This document shows, in pieces, positions 54,691-62,814 of a DNA stretch of 64,000 bases. The translations under genes and the position numbers were made by a program. The notes under the pieces were generated by a model. It had not been told where the DNA came from. It saw only the letters and a list, made by a program, of their open reading frames with translations, and ran no database searches. Source of the stretch: Vibrio halioticoli NBRC 102217 (GTDB lineage: Bacteria > Pseudomonadota > Gammaproteobacteria > Enterobacterales > Vibrionaceae); the NCBI RefSeq assembly GCF_000496695.1, contig NZ_BAUJ01000027.1:1-64000 (forward strand), written 5' to 3'. Position 1 is the stretch's first letter, and each line of letters opens with the position of its first letter.

Positions 54691-57600
54691 CTAACGTACT
54701 ACTTCAACGCCTGCCGGAGCTGTTTTCTTCTTCAGTGCTGATTTCATACCCTCACCTACACCATCTCGTCTAAAGTCAAACATATTCATTTCAAGCGTGT
54801 TTATTGAAACCTGATCATTACCGTGAACATGGGCAATTAGACGTTTATGAGCATCTTTGTAAGGCGCTTTTGCATACGAGCCACCAAATTCACCAGAGTT
54901 AATCAACGTAACGTGTTGGTACATATGGTAATGCAATGCTTCCACCATCGAATCAAATGTATTTACATCTTGGTTCAGAGCACTAATCACATATGCGTTA
55001 GATTTGTTTCTAAGATCTGAGCTTAAAGCAATGTCAGTTGCGTCGTAACAAATAGAGCCAGTGATAACAAAACCTTTTTCATCTTTGAAAGCGGGGTGAA
55101 CAAGCTCTAGCATTAATTGGTATGGTCGCCACGGCTGAATCTTACCTTTTTCAACTGTCGTCATATTATGCTTGCCTTGAAGACGCACCATCTCTCGCTG
55201 ATTTGTATTATGCTTTGTCGGAATAATCCAAACAGCGCAATTATTCGGTCCTTTAACGCCATCTTGATCGATAAAGCCAAGCCCTGAAAATATCATCGCT
55301 TTAGTTTTCTGAGAAAGTGCGATGAGTACATCTAGATCATCATTATGAACAGCAAGCTCCGGCCAAATTATTAGGTCAGCATTCAGCTTTTTATTACCTA
55401 TTTCAACCTGCTGTGCTTCAAGATGTTTCAAAACTAGCTCTGCCACCTTTGCTACGTGCCTACGATGCTTAGCACGATAGTCCGGCTTATCAAGCATTAA
55501 ACCAGCTTCACCAAAGTCTTTTAGAGCAGGTAGCTTAGATTGTACCATTACAACAGAGAGGGATTCTTTACCATCATTCCAGTCTAGAGCTTGCTTCTCA
55601 AGTAAACTTGGAATGCCAGACTGGATGCAATAGGCCGTTTTTAATTCATGCAGTCGAGCGTTAACCAACTGCTTAACAGCTGCCACCGACCAGTTTATCG
55701 GCCAATCGTAACCATGGTCATTAACTCGAATACCTGGCCACTTCAATAGCTTCGATAGTAATCCTGTTAACCAACCTGAAACTTGAGAACCAACTCCAGA
55801 GATAGACTCAGGACTTGTCATTAGTCCTAATTGCCGCTTATAGAAGCTAGAACGAATACCTCGATATCCTGGTTTAGGTACAACCCCAAAACCGAATGAA
55901 GTCCAATCATGATTACCTACTAGTACTGCCCTAATAAACTCCCCTACGTTGCGTAACATTCGCACATCATCAGATACAGTGGAATTAAAATCATCCCAGG
56001 AAGAAAGTAAGTCACTGTTATCGTTAAACTCAAGGGTTAGCTTTAGATCTTTATCAAATACAGAAAATGCTACCGGAGAACTAAAACCATCAAATTCGAT
56101 TGTAGTTGATGCAAGATCAATACTTTTATCTCGATGCTTCGCAAGCAACTCATACTCGCTCAAAATAGCTTGCAAGAGTTTCAAAGCCATTATTTCATTT
56201 GCGAACGGATTATCATCACGCAAGATAAGTCGAAGAATGCTAACTTTCGTGCTTATCTTATTTAGAGATTTGCTGTATGGCTTCGTTTCAAGGTTTAGCG
56301 GTGTAACTAACTCCCCTTTGATTTTACCTAGTGTAGCCCAGTGATGCTTTACTCCTCTTGCATGGCGAACAAGAGCAATACCCAGAGCTCTATCTTGAAC
56401 AAGAAGCAACTTAAGGGTATCAAACAGTAGGTCAATATCGTCATGAACTTTCTCAAGCAAACAGGAACAAGCTCTAATGCAGTCTTTGCTCATATCCGAT
56501 ACTTGATTTGCCATAATAATTGCTACAGCTATATTTTGAGAGCTCCAATCATCTGGAAGTGTAATCTCCCTAAAGCCATGCGTTAACTTAGAAATGACAT
56601 CGAACTTTGATTCACCAACTTCATGCTCTAACATAGTATCTGCTCGAACGAGCATCAAGAATCTTGCTTGTTCAGAAAGTAAATTAAAAGATTGGTCTCG
56701 AGGGATGCTATGTTCTGCTGCTGAGCTTTGCAATCTCTCAAAGTACGCATCTAAATCCGCATGTGCTGGAAATGCGAGAGAATACTTTTTGTGGATAACA
56801 GTAGCAGAATGGCGGTAGATCTCCGCCAAACAATATTCTGCTACTGCAACTTGCTTATCATCTTTTTCATCTAACAGCATTTCAAGCTGAACTAGTATAG
56901 GATCTAACAACTTGGTACTAGGAAACAGTTCTACCCCTTTCTTAAGTAAAAGCACTAAAGACGGGTCATAACTCCAGCAAGCTATAAATCTTCTCGCTAT
57001 TCGTTCTTGAGAGTAGTCCCATTCTCCAGGTTGTAGCACCCCATTTTCATCTGGTATTTGTGTGGCGAAATGTCGTTTCTCACGCAATACTTTAGATAGT
57101 TTATTCGCAGCAAATCGTTTAAGCGTGTCCTCTCTAACATCAAATCGAGTTGCCTCTATTGAGGCTAATCCATTGACTGAATAAGGGTTCTTGCTTGCAG
57201 CTACAACGGATTTAGGTGGTGCTTGTAACGATAGCAATGACTCTAGTTGTCCTAGCTGATTATCCGCTTCTTCCAAAGAAATAGGTCCACTCAACCTACT
57301 TTGGATCTCATTCAAATTCTTCGAAATACCAACTTTAAGCCCATGAAAAACATCAACATTAGTTTTATCTGATTGGATAGATAATCCTAACGTTTTGTAT
57401 GAGTCTAGCCCGCGAACCAACTCTACAACTTGTTGGGTTACCTGTTGAACTCGATCGAAATCATCAAATGATTTAGGGCCTATGATAACTAAACGAAAAT
57501 CATCAACGTAACGGCAGTAATCAACTAGTCGAAACTGTTGATTTTCACCAAACTCAGTTCCAATTTTGCCACTAAATTCACGATCAAAATCCAGCATATA

Positions 57601-58560
57601 GAGATTTGAAAGAAACCCTGAGGCCACTAATCCTTGAGGCAAGCCTTTTGGAGCTGTGGGAACCTTCTCCGATGCACACAAGTTGCTATATTGCTCTTCA
57701 GCCTCACTAGACCATTCCCAATCATTAAATGCCACAAGTAGTTGAGTGAGTTTGTCGTAGTCTTTATCAGAGGACTTTCGTTTAATGACCTTGTTAATTT
57801 GTTCAATTAACTGTTGACGACTAATTCCATCAAAAAATTTCTCTAAATCGAGTTCAACAATGTAAACCCTTTCATCAGGAGATATTTCGCTTAACTGCTC
57901 AAGTGCAAAGTGATGTGGTCTATCTAGAAAACGGCGATAATCAACAAAGTACTTGCTATAGATAGTGCTTGAGCCATAACTATGTTGCGCGTTGTCATCG
58001 GCATCATAAGTGCAATAAAGTCGATTGCCGTAACTCACAACTCCTTGCTTATGCACATGCGTAAACTCGGTACTAGGATTACCTTGTATAGTTTCAACTT
58101 TGTTTGCCAACCCCATCATCAGCAATGACAACATTGACTGTTCACGAATAGGAATATGAGCAAGCGGTCTCAGTTTAATTGGGCTTTCTGGAAGCTCTGA
58201 GGGAGCGTTTTTTTTAGACTTTTTAGCGGGATCTTTTTCGCACTCAACAGACTCTGGTTGCCATTTGATTTTATAATGTCCATCGCTATCATCTTGGACA
58301 AACTCCCAAGTACAGGTCTTGGGAGCAGGCACTAACTCTAATGGTTTGAATACGACCTTATCATCCAACTCATCAGCCCAAATTTTACACTGCTCAACCA
58401 AGTTTAGTGCTGACAAATCGAGTTCGAAATTATCTGCGTACCAGTTAGTTGTTCGGATGTATTGGTGGCTTTTCTTCCAAGCAAGAGCAATGAGCAGAGG
58501 GTCATTTAAATGCTCATCTTTAAGTGATAATTCTTCGTATTTTTTGTCGATAACCGGCAT
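54691..58560 (-). CDS. Reverse transcriptase fused to nitrilase domain (UG1 / DRT type 1-like defence protein)
   Basis: This 1289-aa protein has three parts. Residues about 130-480 form a reverse-transcriptase domain with D238 and D244 in LDLEKFFDG, the G306-LPQG motif and the catalytic YVDD at 351-354. Residues about 480-1000 have no obvious motif but look alpha-helical, as in class 1 unknown-group RTs. Residues about 1005-1270 are a C-N hydrolase (nitrilase) domain with E1068 in WPEL, Lys at 1138 or 1140 in EKGKIQPW, and C1171 in SICYDATD, so the Glu-Lys-Cys triad seems intact. RT-nitrilase fusions define the UG1 (DRT type 1) anti-phage systems. I chose the ATG at 58560 (AAGGA upstream). 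It is the only intact gene of the Tn7-like element. Confidence 0.85.
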   Translation of the reverse strand: MPVIDKKYEELSLKDEHLNDPLLIALAWKKSHQYIRTTNWYADNFELDLSALNLVEQCKIWADELDDKVVFKPLELVPAPKTCTWEFVQDDSDGHYKIKWQPESVECEKDPAKKSKKNAPSELPESPIKLRPLAHIPIREQSMLSLLMMGLANKVETIQGNPSTEFTHVHKQGVVSYGNRLYCTYDADDNAQHSYGSSTIYSKYFVDYRRFLDRPHHFALEQLSEISPDERVYIVELDLEKFFDGISRQQLIEQINKVIKRKSSDKDYDKLTQLLVAFNDWEWSSEAEEQYSNLCASEKVPTAPKGLPQGLVASGFLSNLYMLDFDREFSGKIGTEFGENQQFRLVDYCRYVDDFRLVIIGPKSFDDFDRVQQVTQQVVELVRGLDSYKTLGLSIQSDKTNVDVFHGLKVGISKNLNEIQSRLSGPISLEEADNQLGQLESLLSLQAPPKSVVAASKNPYSVNGLASIEATRFDVREDTLKRFAANKLSKVLREKRHFATQIPDENGVLQPGEWDYSQERIARRFIACWSYDPSLVLLLKKGVELFPSTKLLDPILVQLEMLLDEKDDKQVAVAEYCLAEIYRHSATVIHKKYSLAFPAHADLDAYFERLQSSAAEHSIPRDQSFNLLSEQARFLMLVRADTMLEHEVGESKFDVISKLTHGFREITLPDDWSSQNIAVAIIMANQVSDMSKDCIRACSCLLEKVHDDIDLLFDTLKLLLVQDRALGIALVRHARGVKHHWATLGKIKGELVTPLNLETKPYSKSLNKISTKVSILRLILRDDNPFANEIMALKLLQAILSEYELLAKHRDKSIDLASTTIEFDGFSSPVAFSVFDKDLKLTLEFNDNSDLLSSWDDFNSTVSDDVRMLRNVGEFIRAVLVGNHDWTSFGFGVVPKPGYRGIRSSFYKRQLGLMTSPESISGVGSQVSGWLTGLLSKLLKWPGIRVNDHGYDWPINWSVAAVKQLVNARLHELKTAYCIQSGIPSLLEKQALDWNDGKESLSVVMVQSKLPALKDFGEAGLMLDKPDYRAKHRRHVAKVAELVLKHLEAQQVEIGNKKLNADLIIWPELAVHNDDLDVLIALSQKTKAMIFSGLGFIDQDGVKGPNNCAVWIIPTKHNTNQREMVRLQGKHNMTTVEKGKIQPWRPYQLMLELVHPAFKDEKGFVITGSICYDATDIALSSDLRNKSNAYVISALNQDVNTFDSMVEALHYHMYQHVTLINSGEFGGSYAKAPYKDAHKRLIAHVHGNDQVSINTLEMNMFDFRRDGVGEGMKSALKKKTAPAGVEVVR

Positions 58561-58572
58561 AAATATCCTTGG

Positions 58573-58589
58573 GGTCAATATATTTGACC
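58573..58589 (-). promoter_or_regulatory. Palindrome just upstream of the RT-nitrilase gene
   Basis: GGTCAATATATTTGACC has perfect 6-base arms. It lies 13-29 bases before the start codon, just upstream of the AAGGA ribosome-binding site, and overlaps a TATATT that could be a -10 element. It may be an operator controlling expression of the defence gene, or a small hairpin in its leader. Confidence 0.45.
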
Positions 58590-58621
58590 TTCTTAAAATT
58601 TTCTAAATAAGGAACTGATTT

Positions 58622-59690
58622 CTAAGTACTCTTACTCTCTTCAACCACAGAATTTGCATTTACTTTGTGAATCACTCCAAACAGCTCGACCACAGTACTT
58701 TCATCGAAGAAGCCATAAGCGCTTTCGCCTTGGTTATCTGTAAACGGTGGTTCGAAGAGTGGTGACATATCGAGAATGCCGTTGTTAATTAAGTAGTCGA
58801 TCACTTGATCGACGAATTGAATCTGTTCAGCGTTGTATGACTCTTCATCAAGGAAGCTGATGAATGCTTCTTTGGCTGTATTCATGTCTAAACCGATGAG
58901 TCCACGGGTAAATGGTTTCTCTTGTAAGATCTTCTCACGGTAAGCTTCCACGTCACTCATTCCGCTTGCATCCAGCAATAAGCCTTCTAGGACGTCTAAA
59001 TTGACTTGAGTTATGGATTTATTGCGCTTGAGCTTTTGAATCGTTAGCTGATCTTGGTGAACTTGAATATAGAGCTCAATTTTCTTGCGATACTGGGCTA
59101 AATTAACGCTTGGATTCTTGTACACGTTTATCACGTCATGAACCCCTTGGAACTCATCTGCAAAGTTCGTGTACACCTTTTCTTTCTGTTCTTTATCTAA
59201 TACGAACATCAATTTTGTAGTCGGCGACGGATATCTTTTAGTGTCACTAGGTGGATATCTTACCAAAACTCTTGGGTCTGGATGTCTTGAATCAGTTGTA
59301 GTTGCGCTTGTACTGTTGGGATTGTTGATTTGGCTTCTAACTGTTTCGCTAATTTTCCTACACGACTTCGGCTCGTCTCAGAAATCATACCTTTTTCCAA
59401 AAGGTCTAATTGCACAGTCAGCACAAGGCTGTCAAAGCGGTGTGATAGATGGTTAAATTGCTCATCTGAGTTAAAAGCCTCAGCTTCAGTTGGTAGCGCA
59501 GAAATTTGGCTCTCTAGCTTTGTAAGCTTGGTATCGTCAATATCGTCCCAATGTTCTCTTTCTAAGAAGGGCTCTACTGTTTGGCGCTTACGATAAAGTT
59601 ATCGAGATTTATGCCACTCACAAGGTGGTGCAACATGTCTAATTGATAGCGGTTTAGCTCTGTATGGCACTCACAGTCTTCTGGCCTTTC
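58622..59690 (-). pseudogene. hsdR: Decayed 3' fragment of a type I restriction endonuclease subunit gene (hsdR)
   Basis: The minus strand encodes the C-terminal part of an EcoEI-type HsdR in pieces. Reading inward from 59690 it gives LNRYQLDMLHHLVSGINLDNFIV. A frameshift near 59592 follows, then AKRQTVEPFLEREHWDD to IQTQEFW. A TAA at 59262-59260 replaces an expected Glu codon, then IRRRLQN. A second frameshift near 59211 follows, then LMFVLDKEQKEKVYTNFADEF and the final domain TRGLIGLDMNTAKEAFISFL, which is diagnostic of the EcoEI R C-terminus. The whole N-terminal nuclease and helicase half, as well as hsdM and hsdS, is missing. The remaining 214-codon open frame is not a separate gene. Confidence 0.8.
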
Positions 59691-59721
59691 TTATTAAGTG
59701 GCTTGTCTGCATCTGGCATAA

Positions 59722-59757
59722 AAAAACCTCCGACTAAGCTAAACTTAGCAGGAGGTT
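59722..59757 (-). terminator. Terminator inside the right end of the element, now serving glmS
   Basis: On the minus strand AACCTCC and GGAGGTT pair perfectly, with inner CTAAG/CTTAG pairing, and seven T residues follow. It lies about 60 bases after the glmS stop but inside the Tn7-like element, replacing the displaced native terminator. An open frame of 21 codons (MPDADKPLNKKG...) begins right after it. Confidence 0.8.
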
Positions 59758-59759
59758 GA

Positions 59760-59789
59760 AAACCGATCAATCGTTATTGTCTGCCGACA
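59760..59789 (-). repeat. Right terminal inverted repeat of the Tn7-like element
   Basis: Read on the minus strand it begins TGTCGGCAGACAATAACGAT and continues TGATCGG. It matches the left repeat at 20 of 25 positions. Exactly 25 bp separate its outer edge from the glmS stop codon. Confidence 0.82.
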
Positions 59790-59814
59790 AGAATTGTTTG
59801 CGAATTATTGAACT

Positions 59815-61647
59815 TTACTCAACCGTTACCGCTTTAGCTAGGTTGCGAGGTTGGTCAACGTCGGTACCTTTGATCAGTGCAATGTGGTACGACAGCAATT
59901 GCATTGGTACTGTGTAGAAGATTGGGGCAATGATTTCACTAACGTGAGGCATTTTGATGATCTTCATGTTTTCGTCGCCTTCAAAGCCGGCTTCTTCATC
60001 GGCAAAGACATACAGTAGACCGCCACGGGCACGTACTTCTTCAACGTTAGATTTTAGCTTCTCTAGTAGGTCGTTGTTTGGTGCAACGACGACTACAGGC
60101 ATGTCAGCATCAATTAGCGCTAGAGGGCCGTGTTTTAGTTCGCCAGCAGCGTAGGCTTCTGCGTGAATGTAAGAGATCTCTTTTAGTTTTAGAGAGGCTT
60201 CCATTGCGATTGGGTAGTACTCACCGCGACCTAGGAATAGGGTGTGGTGTTTATCTGCAAAATCAGGTGCCAGTGCTTCGATTTCTTTGTCGAAGGCTAG
60301 GGCTTTTTCGATAGCCGTTGGTAGCTCGTGCAGTGCTTTAACGATTTCACTTTCTTGAGCTGCGTCTACGCGACCTTGCAAGCGACCAATAGACACGACC
60401 ATCATTAGCATTGCAGCAAGTTGGGTTGTGAATGCTTTAGTAGATGCTACGCCGATTTCAGTTCCCGCGCGGGTCATGAAGGCGAAGTCTGATTCACGAA
60501 CCAGTGATGAACCTGCCACGTTACAGATGGTCATTGCGGCCATGTAGCCTTTCTCTTTAGCTAGGCGTAGTGCGGCCAGTGTATCGGCTGTTTCACCTGA
60601 TTGAGAAAGTGTCACTAACAAGCTGTTAGGGCGAGTCACGAATTTGCGGTAGCGGAACTCAGAGGCAATTTCTACGTCACAGCTTACGCCAGCGATAGAT
60701 TCAAACCAGTAACGAGCAGCCATACCTGAGTTGTATGAAGTACCACAAGCAATGATTTGTACGTGTTCTACGTTGCTTAGAATTTCTTCTGCTTTTACGC
60801 CAATCGCGTTAGTGATAACAGAATCGGCAGATAGACGACCTTCCATAGTGCTGATAAGCGCAGCTGGTTGCTCAAAGATCTCTTTTTGCATGAAGTGACG
60901 GTATTTACCTTTGTCACCGGCATCGTGTTCTGCGTTAGATTCGTGCTCTTCACGTTCAACAGCGTTACCTTCGGCATCAAAGATAGACACGTCACGACGA
61001 GTGATTTCGGCAATGTCACCTTCTTCAAGGTAGATAAAGCGACGAGTTACGTTAAGCAGTGCTAGCTGATCAGAGGCTAGGAAGTTTTCACCCACACCTA
61101 GACCAATTACAATTGGGCTACCAGAGCGAGCAACTACAATGCGGCTAGGATCTTTACGATCAACGGCTACTGTGCCGTAGGCACCTTCAAGTTGTTTTGC
61201 AGTTTTTTGTAGAGCTTCAATCAATGATGCAGAAGTTCTTAATTCCCACTCAACTAGGTGAGCGATAACTTCAGTATCCGTTTGAGAAGTGAACACATAA
61301 CCACGACCAGTTAATAGTTCACGTAGTTCTTCGTGGTTTTCAATGATGCCGTTGTGTACAACCGCAATATCGCCAGACATGTGTGGGTGAGCATTTGCTT
61401 CACTTGGTTCACCGTGAGTTGCCCAACGTGTGTGTGCAATGCCTGTACCGCCCGCAACGTGCTGCTCGTTTACGGCATCAGCAAGTTCTTGAACCTTACC
61501 TAAGCGACGCACGCGAGTTAGGTTTGATTCACTATCTACTACTGCAACACCGGCAGAGTCATAGCCACGGTATTCAAGACGGCGTAAACCTTCAACAAGG
61601 ATTTCAGCTACATCACGTTGTGCTACTGCACCAACAATTCCACACAT
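59815..61647 (-). CDS. glmS: Glutamine--fructose-6-phosphate aminotransferase (isomerizing)
   Basis: This 610-aa enzyme makes glucosamine-6-phosphate, the entry point of amino-sugar synthesis for peptidoglycan and LPS. The N-terminal glutaminase begins [13 protein letters not shown] with the nucleophile Cys2. Two SIS domains follow, with [11 protein letters not shown] and [14 protein letters not shown], and the C-terminus ends NLAKAVTVE. The last codons of glmS are the target of TnsD-type proteins, and the Tn7-like element sits 25 bp beyond its stop. A DeoR regulator gene lies 54 bp upstream on the same strand, and nagB, the opposing enzyme, is divergent nearby. Confidence 0.98.
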   Translation of the reverse strand: MCGIVGAVAQRDVAEILVEGLRRLEYRGYDSAGVAVVDSESNLTRVRRLGKVQELADAVNEQHVAGGTGIAHTRWATHGEPSEANAHPHMSGDIAVVHNGIIENHEELRELLTGRGYVFTSQTDTEVIAHLVEWELRTSASLIEALQKTAKQLEGAYGTVAVDRKDPSRIVVARSGSPIVIGLGVGENFLASDQLALLNVTRRFIYLEEGDIAEITRRDVSIFDAEGNAVEREEHESNAEHDAGDKGKYRHFMQKEIFEQPAALISTMEGRLSADSVITNAIGVKAEEILSNVEHVQIIACGTSYNSGMAARYWFESIAGVSCDVEIASEFRYRKFVTRPNSLLVTLSQSGETADTLAALRLAKEKGYMAAMTICNVAGSSLVRESDFAFMTRAGTEIGVASTKAFTTQLAAMLMMVVSIGRLQGRVDAAQESEIVKALHELPTAIEKALAFDKEIEALAPDFADKHHTLFLGRGEYYPIAMEASLKLKEISYIHAEAYAAGELKHGPLALIDADMPVVVVAPNNDLLEKLKSNVEEVRARGGLLYVFADEEAGFEGDENMKIIKMPHVSEIIAPIFYTVPMQLLSYHIALIKGTDVDQPRNLAKAVTVE

Positions 61648-61701
61648 TTTATATTCTCCAGTTTGTCTTCTTTACCTGAGAGGAAGACCATAAGTACTAA
61701 T

Positions 61702-62469
61702 TTAATTTTCTGCTCGTATGACACGAACAGATTTTGATTCGATAATTTCTTTATATTCGTCAGACAGGCTTTGATCGGTAATGACAATATCTATGTTGTC
61801 CCAAGCCAGTTCTAGGTTGGGGATACGTCGACCAATTTTATCTGACTCGATCATCACGATCACTTGGCGCGACACTTCGGCCATGACTCGGCTTAAACCA
61901 ATCAGTTCATTAAAGGTGGTGGTGCCTCGGTCAAGATCCAGACCGTCAGCGCCAACAAACAGCTGATCAAAGTCATACGATCTTAAAGCGGCTTCTGCTA
62001 CTTGACCTTGAAATGAGTCTGAATGTGCATCCCATGTTCCGCCTGTCATCAGTAAGGTTGGCTCACTTTCTAATTCGTTCAACGCATTAGCTGCGGTTAA
62101 TGAATTAGTCATAACCACTAAACCTTTTTTGGTATTGAGCATAGAAATCAGAGCGCCAGTGGTGCTGCCGCTATCAATGACAATACGGTTGTGGTCACGG
62201 ACAAGGGATACTGCAGTGGCAGCTAAAGAGCGTTTTTCTTCCGAGACAAGAAGGCTGAGTTCTTCAACCACGGTTTCGCTAGGAATAGAAACTGCGCCAC
62301 CGTATCGACGTACTAGTTGTCCGCTTTGCTCTAAAGAGGCGAGGTCTTTACGAATAGTGACTTCAGAAGTGTCAAAGCGTTTTGCTAGTTCTTCAACCGT
62401 CACTTCTCCTTGTTGTTCAACTAAGGAGGCAATAGCACTGCGTCGAATTTGTGAGTTTCTCTTAGTCAT
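61702..62469 (-). CDS. DeoR family regulator of amino-sugar genes
   Basis: This 255-aa repressor-type protein has an N-terminal helix-turn-helix (about residues 6-57, SLVEQQGEVTVEELAKRFDTSEVTIRKDL). The C-terminal sugar-phosphate sensor domain (DeoRC) has VIDSGSTTGALISML and LFVGADGLDLDRG. Its place directly before glmS suggests it controls glmS and perhaps nagB in response to a phosphorylated amino sugar. I chose the ATG at 62469, the usual N-terminus (MTKRNSQIRR). A GTG 13 codons upstream is in frame, and neither start has a clear ribosome-binding site. Confidence 0.87.
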   Translation of the reverse strand: MTKRNSQIRRSAIASLVEQQGEVTVEELAKRFDTSEVTIRKDLASLEQSGQLVRRYGGAVSIPSETVVEELSLLVSEEKRSLAATAVSLVRDHNRIVIDSGSTTGALISMLNTKKGLVVMTNSLTAANALNELESEPTLLMTGGTWDAHSDSFQGQVAEAALRSYDFDQLFVGADGLDLDRGTTTFNELIGLSRVMAEVSRQVIVMIESDKIGRRIPNLELAWDNIDIVITDQSLSDEYKEIIESKSVRVIRAEN

Positions 62470-62479
62470 GGGGATCTGA

Positions 62480-62549
62480 GTTTCGTTTTGATTGCTTAAT
62501 TGTTTCACATCGAAAGTATAATGCCTATAAAACGAAACGCAAACGAAAC
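62480..62549. promoter_or_regulatory. Candidate DeoR-type operators upstream of the deoR-glmS operon
   Basis: GTTTCGTTT occurs at 62480-62488 on the plus strand. Its complement, AAACGAAAC, occurs twice at 62530-62538 and 62541-62549, spaced by 11 bp, one helical turn. DeoR-family repressors such as AgaR and GlpR bind repeats of this TTTCGTTT kind. The position just upstream of the regulator gene suggests autoregulation. Confidence 0.6.
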
Positions 62550-62687
62550 TGAATATTTATAGGCTAATGAATGTGAGGTATTACGGCTTATGAATCGAAG
62601 TAGATAATTTTCATCGAGAATTATTAGGGCAATTCATGGCATAAACTTTCACTTTGAAGTCAATTTTAAACAGAGAATGGGTGAGTT

Positions 62688-62708
62688 AATTTGCTTGATT
62701 AGCGAATT
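62688..62708. promoter_or_regulatory. NagC-like operator upstream of nagB
   Basis: AATTTGC-N7-GCGAATT is an inverted repeat with one mismatch, about 105-125 bases upstream of nagB. It has the AT-rich flanks and central C/G spacing seen in NagC sites. It may control divergent nagB and the deoR-glmS operon. Confidence 0.4.
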
Positions 62709-62814
62709 TTTGTACGATCTAGGTCAAAAAATCTCTAATTTCTATTGGATAATATTCAGACTTATTTTACACTACAAAAAAACATTCAACCCTAATCGTT
62801 AGAAAGGTAGATTT

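Larger units (their letters stand above)
54657..59789 (-). mobile_element. Tn7-like mini-element in attTn7, without transposition genes, carrying an RT-nitrilase gene
   Basis: The element is bounded by imperfect inverted repeats that begin TGTGGGCGG on the left and TGTCGGCAG on the right, both with the Tn7-type TGT...ACA ends. The left end matches my memory of the E. coli Tn7 left end at 19 of the first 21 bases. The right end lies exactly 25 bp past the glmS stop, the canonical attTn7 site. No tnsA-E genes are inside; the only contents are the intact RT-nitrilase gene and a decayed hsdR fragment. The expected 5-bp target duplication is not seen (CAGAT left, AGAAT right). The element may therefore be a deletion derivative or two fused elements. 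It is probably immobile unless a related transposase acts in trans. Confidence 0.82.

Noticed and set aside
54657..54840. Additional TnsB-type binding repeats inside the left end
   Set aside because: AAAGTCAAAC near 54769 is only loosely similar and lies inside the RT gene; I could not identify a convincing second site by eye.
58622..59266. A stand-alone 214-aa gene next to the RT gene, as a possible second component of the defence system
   Set aside because: Its C-terminal 190 residues are HsdR C-terminal domain, and the HsdR sequence continues upstream in other frames. The first residues up to 'LMFVL' are out-of-frame translation, so it is a pseudogene fragment.
59169..59596. Two overlapping plus-strand frames of 88-95 codons antisense to the hsdR remnant
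   Set aside because: They are shadows of the broken hsdR coding sequence and show no features of their own.
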